Shown: positions 57,577-64,000 of the stretch, in pieces
How the letters are laid out: each line of letters begins with the position of its first letter
Position numbering within the stretch: position 1 is the first letter of the stretch
Assembly (NCBI GenBank): GCA_006176705.1
Contig: QRFJ01003347.1
Location: forward strand, 1-64,000
Reading direction: 5' to 3'
Source of the DNA: Cocos nucifera
Lineage: Eukaryota > Streptophyta > Magnoliopsida > Arecales > Arecaceae
DNA length: 64,000 bases
The notes under the pieces: model-generated
What the model saw: only the letters and a program-made list of their open reading frames with translations
Databases searched by the model: none
Told to the model about the DNA's origin: nothing
Translations under genes and position numbers: made by a program

Positions 57577-58194
57577 TCAGACCTCTGAAAGAATGGTGGA
57601 AGAGTTCGGTGCAGTCTCAGTCGGCACGGGCCCTTCAACAGTAACAGGAGCAGAGGAGGTCGGAGGTATGGTGGGAGCTAGCTCGGTGGATAGGAGGTTG
57701 GTTGCAATGGTTAATGGATCCGCCACCTCCTCAGAAGCCCCTTCGTATAAGAAGTCGAGGTCGAGCTCTAGAAATCTATTGGCCATCCTGCTCTCGCAGA
57801 GCTCGTAACCTTTGTTGAAGGCCTCTTGGCTGAATTTGATGTTCAGATCTCTCATTTCGGAAGAGACCTTGAACTCTTTTATCGCCTGGGCCGTTGCCTC
57901 CAAGATCTGTGTAGAAATTTGCTCTTTCAATTTAGCAATCTCAGCTTCAGTCTTTTTTCTCCACTCTTCCTCCAAACCTAAAGTGGTCTTCAACTCCATT
58001 AATGCCTCTTTCTCCTTACGGAGTGCTTCTTGAAGACCTTTGACCTCCATAGATTTTTCTTTCAAGGAGCAGTCAATCTCGTCCCTCTCCTTAAGTAGGC
58101 ACCCAACTTCGGCCTGATGATCTTCTTGGGCCTTCACCAACTCTGATCTCAAATGGTTCAGTGATCTGATGTAGCCCAACAGTTGATGGCCCAT
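57577..58194 (-). CDS. Tat-F antisense gene, central exon
   Basis: This 205-codon open frame reads MGHQLLGYIRSLNHLRSELV, then a long charged coiled coil with EVGCLLKERDEIDCSLKEKS and LEEEWRKKTEAEIAKLKEQI, then MANRFLELDLDFLYEG and a Pro/Thr-rich tail. It is directly preceded on the minus strand by TTTTTAAATAG, a good splice acceptor, and the preceding exon ends at a GT. The same kind of protein is common in plant genomes as a retroelement-derived 'transposon protein'. Its function is unknown. It is antisense to the Tat-F LTR promoter. Confidence 0.55.
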   Translation of the reverse strand: MGHQLLGYIRSLNHLRSELVKAQEDHQAEVGCLLKERDEIDCSLKEKSMEVKGLQEALRKEKEALMELKTTLGLEEEWRKKTEAEIAKLKEQISTQILEATAQAIKEFKVSSEMRDLNIKFSQEAFNKGYELCESRMANRFLELDLDFLYEGASEEVADPLTIATNLLSTELAPTIPPTSSAPVTVEGPVPTETAPNSSTILSEV

Positions 58195-58287
58195 CTATTT
58201 AAAAACATATATATGATGATGAAATGAACTGTGCGGACAAGAAAATATTGAGAAAGTTAAAGAGAAAAAGAATGATGAAGTGACTAC
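58195..58287 (-). other. Candidate 93-bp intron of the Tat-F antisense gene
   Basis: The minus strand begins GTAGTCACTTC and ends TTTTTAAATAG, giving GT and AG borders. Coding wording fits on both sides (WDSFGSFLE before, MGHQLLGY after) while the interval is T-rich and non-coding. Confidence 0.5.
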
Positions 58288-58848
58288 CTCGAGAAAGGAT
58301 CCAAACGAATCCCAAGCGCATTAGTCAACATCGGCATCTACAATCCTATCTATAACTTCGAGTATGGTAAACCCATCGAGCAAACCCCGAACAACTTCAT
58401 GGTTGTTGAAGGGGTTCTTCCCTATTTCTTCGTCCGAGCTGTTGAGCCCATTATGGTGGACCTTCCATTAGAACTTCCTCAAAGCCCTTTTAGTCCTTTT
58501 CTTCCCTACCTCTTTCTCCCTTCCAAGGAGAGGCTCTAGAACTTGTGCCTCAGTAGGAGGACTCGACGGCATTGGAGGATTGATGGCCTCAGTAGTAGTG
58601 CCGAACTCGATAGTGGGAGGAGCCTCGACTTTGGGGGCAACTTTAGGGGCACCCACGGCATTGACAAGGGTCATAGAGCTCGTAGCGTCTATCTTTGATT
58701 TTTTTGAACTTTCTTCCGGTGCCTTACCTTTCCTCTTATGGGCTGGGAGCCTCCTTGTGAGCATTTCAACCACTTGGACATCCATTTCTACAGTGAAGAA
58801 GACAAGGACAATCAAAGAGGAGAAAGAGAAAGAAAAGAAGTAACCCAC
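58288..58848 (-). pseudogene. Tat-F antisense gene, Lys/Pro-rich exon
   Basis: The open part reads MLTRRLPAHKRKGKAPEESS, a basic and probably nuclear-targeting stretch, then SMTLVNAVGAPKVAPKVEAP and REKEVGKKRTKRALRKF. After one stop the text continues NSSDEEIGKNPFNNHEVVRG and VIDRIVDADVD before the splice donor. Confidence 0.5.
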
Positions 58849-59054
58849 AACTTCGATCGAGTACCTATCGAATTCAAGGGACTGAAATCGAGGTTGAATA
58901 AAGTCTGTTCTTTTATTAGGTCGGACATAGGAGGAGTTTTGAAATTCTTAATTTTGCTAACCAACCCTCGATCCTCTTTTTCTAACTCTGGAGCTCAATG
59001 GACAAAATCCCTTAGGTTTCCCCAAGATGGAAGTCCTAAGTCTAAGGTCGGGTA

Positions 59055-59460
59055 AGAAATAAAGATGAATTTCTTTTTCTAGTTATGGATAGAGGAGGAG
59101 GCATCCTTAAGCAACTCCTTCTTGCCAAACTGGAATGAAATATACCACCAATCCTTTGCAGTAGGGTGACACTTAAGGACAAAATAAGTTCGAAAAAGCA
59201 AAATAGTAGATTAAACTTCAGTAGATATACAGAGAGTAAGTAATCCTATTATAAACCTAAAGGAGTTTGCACTATAGAAGCTAAAATGATGTCTAAAAAA
59301 TAAAAAAAGAATACTATAAAAGCAAGGAGAGGAAGCCATAATCCGGCATGGAATGCCTCCAAATACAAGCAAAACTGACCTAGAGGAGGGGCATAAGCTC
59401 GACCACTCAGTCCAAGGAGTTCTAGCTCATATTCGATAGGCACCCCATACTATATCCTGA
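59055..59460 (-). pseudogene. Tat-F antisense gene, N-terminal domain
   Basis: The minus strand reads VPIEYELELLGLSGRAYAPP and LGQFCLYLEAFHAGLWLPLL, matching what I recall of the Pfam 'Putative gypsy type transposon' domain (Transposase_28, PF04195). After a short gap come FRTYFVLKCHPTAKDWWYIS and FQFGKKELLKDASSSI, the next part seen in these proteins. Parts are separated by non-coding gaps that may be introns. This domain is the one reported in antisense genes of Tat elements. A profile search would settle it. Confidence 0.55.
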
Positions 59461-60267
59461 TTAATGATAGATCTTCAGAGATTTAAGAACAAGGGATGGT
59501 TTTTGGTGTAAAATTTGGTCGAGGTACTGCAGGATCAGATTCTATTTTAGTCTTAGGATTTTGGGAGTTTGAGTCAATCGAACTTCTAGAATCACTAGAC
59601 CAAGAAACCTCGGATGATATTTAGATCAAATTAAATCTAGAGAAATTCTCAAAAAACTTAGAAAAAGGGGTGGCAAAAACTCAAAGATGAGGAACAGCTG
59701 TACCCACCTAGAAAAGCTCGAAGAAACTTAAAGAATGTAAGAAAGCTTGAAATCAAAAGAACAGGAATGAGAGACTAACCTAAGGTAAATCAAAAGACTC
59801 AAAGAAAAGATTGGAAAGATGAGGGATGATCAAGAAGGATGTCGATGGCTGGAGATGTCGCAAGAGAACAAGGATGACAAAGATGGAACCCTCAAGGATG
59901 ACGAAAAATGGAGAAAGGAGAAGAAGAAGGAGCGCAGACGAAGGTAAGAAGCCATAGGAGAAGGAGAGGTTTAAATAGAAAATCAGAACCATGGAAAGTT
60001 ATGATTGCAGGAATCCTTCAGCTAACCTTAACCTACCACATGTCCCACTCACACCTGCCACCTGATAAAACACTAATTACGTCATATATAGAGCTCTGCA
60101 CCAGACAAATTTTCAAAGAGAATTGCTCCTTTAGGTCATTCAACATTAAAATCTTGGTGCCAATTTGAAAAAAGATAAAAAATTTCATTCTCCTAGAGAG
60201 GGAGGCTGCCGAAGAACTTCAGCTATAGCAACTTCTCTATACTTCCTTCATTCAAAATTCAAACTCG
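59461..60267. other. Tat-F interior upstream of the antisense gene
   Basis: No convincing coding sequence. In antisense-gene direction this would hold its promoter and any first exon; in element direction it is the stretch before the polypurine tract. Confidence 0.5.
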
Positions 60268-60284
60268 AAAGTAGGGGGGATAAG
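60268..60284 (+). other. Polypurine tract of Tat-F
   Basis: AAAGTAGGGGGGATAAG stands directly before the TGTTGGGGG of the right LTR. It shows that the right LTR is the 3' LTR and the element is plus-strand. Confidence 0.85.
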
Positions 60285-61104
60285 TGTTGGGGGTAAAAAG
60301 ACCTTGCTGAAATTCTTCGCCAAAGTCCTTGACCACCAACCTCCTTATTGGGATTTGTCGATTTTCTCAGCAACAAGTTCATACTGCAGAATCTCTCAAC
60401 AGCACGTGTAAGTTCAGCAACTCGATCTTAAATAGTAAGAGAGAACTATTATTTAACTAACCTTACTTCTCAACTTGAGATGAGTGGCAGGATCCAAGTT
60501 TGGTTGTCCCAACCTTGATTAGTGGCAAGCTTGGAAGACAGTCGAACTCCTCCAGTCGTGCTTCCTCCGAATGAACTCCTCCAATCGCGCTCCTTCAAGA
60601 TAAACTCCTCGAGTCGCGCTCCCTCTGGACGAACTCATATAGTTGCACTCCTTTTGGACACACTCCTTCCAGACAAACTCCTCTAGTCGCACTTCCTTCG
60701 GACGAACTCCTCTAGTCGCGAACCTACTTAATCCCTACCATGCCTGTCGGTGGGAACCACCCAAGGGAACCTCGTCAAGTTGTTGATACATAGCGACCGC
60801 TCCATAAAGGAGGGAGTGCAAAAGCCTCAGATCTCAACTAAGGGGCACCCACTTATGTGCAACTCAAGAAGCTTTCAAACCTCTTAAAGCAATTAGACGT
60901 TACCTCCAACAAACCTTGGCTGATCCTAAGTTTGCTATGTACACCAAAGTCTCCAACCTACATTCGAACTTCAACAAGGAGATCTACACCACCAACAAGT
61001 CATAATAAATGATAACTCATCCTCCATAACAAACTTCACATGGCCTAAGCGGCCCACTACCAAATGGTTATGATTATCGCTATCAGTTTGTTACATGCTC
61101 CGTC
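60285..61104 (+). repeat. Tat-F 3' LTR, truncated
   Basis: This matches the 5' LTR from TGTTGGGRGTAAAAAG to TGCTCCGTCT, where it is cut just before the TATA box. It contains about seven copies of the ~28-bp minisatellite (60541-60725) against three to four in the 5' LTR. Confidence 0.8.
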
Positions 61105-61227
61105 TGTTGTTCTAGATGGCTGCTCTGATACCAATCTATTGGAAATAATTCTTGCACTCGATGCTTGCAAAAATAGCAACAAGGATCAAAGAAAGGGGAT
61201 GTCCTTTCTATTAAAATCCTAGCAAAC
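61105..61227 (-). repeat. Copia primer-binding site and LTR fragment
   Basis: On the minus strand TTGGTATCAGAGCAGCC (about 61119-61135) follows an LTR-like TTTCCAATAGA. It is a small fragment of a minus-strand Copia element wedged between Tat-F and a plus-strand Copia RNase H. Confidence 0.5.
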
Positions 61228-61788
61228 CCTAGATATCAGTTTGACCATCGAGAAAATCATTGGAAGGTGGTTAAAATCATCCTTAAGTATTTGAAAAATA
61301 CTAAGGACCAATGGTTGGTTTATGGTGAGTCAGATCTGAAACTAATGGGGTTTACCGACTCCAGCTTTCAATCTGACCATGATGATAGCAGAAGCATGTC
61401 AGAATATATCTTTACTCTAAATGATGGAGCCATCTGCTAGAAAAATTTCAAACAGCATACAATGGCAGACTCTGTTTGTGAAGCAAAGTACATGGTAGCA
61501 TCAGATGCAGTAAAGAAAGCTATATGATTGAGAAAGTTCATCACTGAGCTTGGAGTAGCACCCTCCATTAATGGTCCAATCCTTCTCTACTACGACAACA
61601 CTAGCACCATAGCTCAAGCAAAGAAACCGAAGGCACACCAACGGATAAAGTATATTCTACGCCACTTCCATCTAATCTATGAGATTGTGGATCATGGTGA
61701 CATCAACCTTCAGAAGATTGATGAAAAGGAGAACCTAGCCGACCCCTTCACTAAAGCCCTAGCAATCAAGGAGTTCAACAATAATTAG
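61228..61788 (+). pseudogene. Copia-C RNase H, 3' part of pol
   Basis: The text runs RYQFDHRENHWKVVKIILKY, then FTDSSFQSDHDDSRSMSEY, KQHTMADSVCEAKYMVASDA and LLYYDNTSTIAQAKKPKAHQ, ending ADPFTKALAIKEFNNN. The RNase H catalytic residues D (TDSS), E (CEAKYM) and D (YYDN) are all present. Two stops stand where Trp is expected. The rest of pol is missing to the left. Confidence 0.85.
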
Positions 61789-61840
61789 TCGAAGATGGGT
61801 ATTAGATATTGTGTTAAGTGGCTTTAGGATAAGTGCAAGT

Positions 61841-62363
61841 TGTTGAAAATTATGTCCCAAAAGCCAATCATTAGCCTATTAACGGTTGAGCTACTTTGTA
61901 TATATAATTGATCATTTATAAATAAAATACTTTGGCATGTTTTTCATCATAAGTCTTCATCTTCTAACGAACTCCATTTTTGTGATGAAGTCCTTAGGAC
62001 TATTTAGTTTTGATAAAGAAAGGATTTATCAATTAGTCCTTAAATCAGTTCACGAATAAATGATAGGCTATTAAATAGGATGACAGTGTCTATCAAGCAT
62101 AGATCATTGTATGCCATATAGGTTGGTTGTCCTCTTAACCAAAATATGTGGAGATACTGATATGGCATATAGGTAAGATGTATGGGTACATCGTTATTGA
62201 ATGTAACCAACTCCAGAGCATTCTACTATCGAGGATGTCTCTGATGGGATATAGGTATAAGTATTTCTTAGACCTAAGATCACCTCAGTGACTTACAAGC
62301 AACTCACTATACTTTGGTACCGAACTAACTGAATTTTTAATCTAGTAATGGAAGGCTTCTAGG
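61841..62363 (+). repeat. Copia-C 3' LTR, truncated
   Basis: This starts TGTTGAAAATTATGTCCC after the purine-rich GGATAAGTGCAAGT, and it matches the first ~500 bases of the Copia-C solo LTR at 30394-32915 (opposite strand). It is cut off by Copia-D. Confidence 0.8.
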
Positions 62364-62981
62364 TGTGAGCTTAGAAGTGGAACTCCCAAGTCTTGAAAAT
62401 ATGAGAAGATAGGTCATGAGAAGATGGGAGCGAGCTGGAAGAAAAATTAGCTCTCCGAGCAAAATTCAGAAACTAGGCCAGCTCACCCTGAGATTGAGCT
62501 GGCTAAGTTGGAAACTAGGCCGGCTTAGTCCAAGACTGGGTCGGCTAGGTCTCAAAGGAAAATTTAGATAGAAAGCAGCATTTTCAGGCTGTTGGCATGA
62601 CACATAACTGAGTCAGCTTAGTCTAGAACTGAGCCGACCCAGTCGCAGGTTAGCCGACTCAGTCTGAAACTAGGCTAGCTCAATTTTTGCGGGTTATTAT
62701 TTTATGTATGTAGGTTGTTTGGATTTACAAAAATTTTTTATGAGCTTAGGCTTGATCCTTTGTAAAATATATATACTAAAAATAGGTCAAGATTGTAATG
62801 AGGCTGAGATATACTTAATAAAAGCTCTTTTCTTTCAAAAATTTTTTCTTCTCTTCTTCTCTATTTCTTGAATTATTTGATCATGCTTCTGCATTAATCT
62901 CTGAAAGGTTCTTTCTTATTGCTTGGCTAATCACCAGCCGCCATGCCGATCCATGTGGGAAGAATGTGTATTCTCGATAAT

Positions 62982-62994
62982 TGGTATCAGAGCG
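62982..62994 (+). other. Primer-binding site of Copia-D
   Basis: TGGTATCAGAGCG lies two bases after the LTR end and matches initiator tRNA-Met in its first twelve bases. Confidence 0.85.
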
Positions 62995-63245
62995 ATGTTG
63001 CATGGAAGGAAGACACCTAGGGTTTACTACATCCAGGATCTGTTGCACCAAGTTTTATCCTAAAACTTTTAGTTTGCTTCGTGGTTATCTCTAGATTAAG
63101 GTGGAGATTATTTACATGGAGAAACAGTGATACAAAAGTTTGGAAAGAGGATCTAGGGCTAGTTAGATCTTCTTTAAAGGGTAGTTTTGCTAGTGTGTGT
63201 GATCATGAAGGATGTTAGGGATCTGTTCTTGACTTGTTTGAAGTT

Positions 63246-63533
63246 ATGGGATCAAGTGGATTCAAGATGGATTTTGAGAAGTTCAACGGCAAGAAAAATT
63301 TTATCCTCTGGCAACAAAGAGTAAAGGACTTGTTGATTCAACAGAGGATCTATAAGGTCTTGACAAAAGAAAGACCAAAAAAGATCAGTGCTGAGGATTG
63401 AAAAGAGTTAAAGAAAATTGCTTTTAACACAATCCAAATGTGCTTGGTCGATCAGATTTTGCACGAGGTTTGCATAGAAACTACGGTAAAGGGGCTCTGG
63501 AAAAGATTGAAGAATATATACATGGGGTAGAAC
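63246..63533 (+). pseudogene. Copia-D gag, N-terminal part
   Basis: This reads MGSSGFKMDFEKFNGKKNFI and LWQQRVKDLLIQQRIYKVL, then a TGA where Trp is expected in the AED-W-KEL context, then FNTIQMCLVDQILHEVC and TTVKGLWKRLKNIYMG. It is the Copia gag N-terminal domain. It stops at a TAG just before the inserted Copia-A LTR. Confidence 0.8.
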
Positions 63534-64000
63534 TGAAGGAAAATCCTGATTTCCCGGTCCAGGTTCGTCCAGATCTGATTAGATCAAGAGATATATTTCA
63601 AAAATTTTCTCTTGATCCTAATCAGATCTTGATATATTTCAAATCTGATTCTTATAATTTTAATAAATAAAATAAAACAAGATAAATTAAATCAAATTCA
63701 ATTTACCTGGTTTGGGTAATCCTATTACCCTGTAGATGATCCTGATTACAGCGGAAGGTTCTGGATCTAAGCCACGCAAGCGCCTGGCCTCTACCGGTAT
63801 CCACTCGGGTTGGATCTAGAGATCCTCTTCTTCTCTATCACACCTCCAAAAATCAGATCTGGATCTGATCTGGAGGATCTTCAAAACTCTTTTGAAGATC
63901 TGCAGTCGTCCTTTTACAGCAGCGCAGCCTTCTTGCTTTTGATCGCCTTTCCTTGATCTGAATCGCACCAAACTAAGTCCAAAACACCTTTTGGACGTGG
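63534..64000 (-). repeat. Copia-A LTR, truncated by window end
   Basis: From TGAAGGAAAATCC this matches the start (plus-strand view) of the LTRs at 390 and 8313. The 5 bases before it are AGAAC, the expected left TSD; the partner lies beyond the window. Confidence 0.9.

Larger units (their letters stand above)
37205..61104 (+). mobile_element. Tat-F: Gypsy-like element with antisense gene, heavily invaded
   Basis: The two boundaries are matching LTR sequences in direct orientation. A polypurine tract lies just before the right LTR, and a TATA box in the left LTR points the same way, so the element is plus-strand. The interior keeps a tandem array and a multi-part gene on the opposite strand; gag and pol are missing. 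This plan, an antisense gene between pol and 3' LTR plus tandem repeats, is known from the Tat lineage of Ty3/Gypsy (Retand, Grande). The lineage is inferred, as there is no RT to classify. Sire-E and a Copia-B solo LTR sit inside it. Confidence 0.65.
62364..63533 (+). mobile_element. Copia-D: 5' LTR, primer-binding site and gag start
   Basis: The 5' LTR (62364-62979) starts TGTGAGC and carries several GCTGGCTCAGT / ACTGAGCCG-type motifs and a TATATATA stretch near 62767. TGGTATCAGAGCG follows as primer-binding site (62982-62994). Gag then begins. The LTR and gag are distantly related to Copia-B, so this family may have supplied Copia-B with enzymes; that is inference. The element is interrupted at 63534 by a Copia-A LTR and leaves the window. 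Confidence 0.75.

Noticed and set aside
57577..58194. Host coiled-coil gene (kinesin- or myosin-like)
   Set aside because: Its neighbours on the same strand, including a Transposase_28-like part, and its place between retroelement LTR and tandem array fit a retroelement gene better.

Overview
This window looks like an intergenic stretch of a flowering-plant nuclear genome, probably a monocot and possibly a palm. That guess rests on element types I recognise, not on any host gene. I found no host protein-coding gene, no rRNA or tRNA gene, no CRISPR array and no bacterial-style operon. Almost every base that can be assigned belongs to transposable elements nested inside one another. I name them: Copia-A (complete), Copia-B (gag-only family: two elements and one solo LTR), Copia-C, Copia-D, Sire-E (Sirevirus-like Copia), Tat-F (Gypsy-like element with an antisense gene), Gypsy-G1, Gypsy-G2 and two CACTA DNA transposons.

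Layout. 1-342 is the end of a Copia-A LTR. 343-13506 is a gag-only Copia-B element whose left LTR was hit twice by Copia-A; the second hit is a complete element at 390-10595 with 2283-bp LTRs and a CTTTT target-site duplication (TSD). 13507-16770 is a decayed CACTA TNP2 transposase cut by that Copia-B. 16771-21457 holds CACTA subterminal repeats, a SINE-like tRNA-derived piece, a GC-rich island, a ~1 kb palindrome and two CACTA ends. 22637-37204 is Gypsy-G1, split by a second gag-only Copia-B (24615-30354, itself carrying a Copia-A solo LTR) and by a Copia-C solo LTR (30394-32915). 37205-61104 is Tat-F, containing the Sirevirus-like element (about 38090-47792), a 215-bp tandem array, a Copia-B solo LTR (48901-56892) and, inside that, Gypsy-G2 (49411-56624). 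61105-64000 holds Copia fragments and another Copia-A LTR.

How the parts relate. The order of insertion can be read from the TSDs: CTTTT, GATTA, AAGAA, CTAAT and, with mismatches, GCAAT/GCAGC and CGGGC/TGGGC. Copia-A is the youngest complete element, yet it already has a stop in gag, frameshifts and a broken RNase H. Copia-B copies keep primer-binding site, polypurine tract and a gag relic but have no pol, so they would have needed another element's enzymes. The points I rate highest are Gypsy-G2, whose LTRs lie in inverted instead of direct orientation inside one TSD; the spliced-looking antisense gene of Tat-F; the ~1 kb palindrome; and the gag-only Copia-B family. I did not find a clearly new biological system. 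All coordinates and similarities were read by eye, and no alignment or database search was run.
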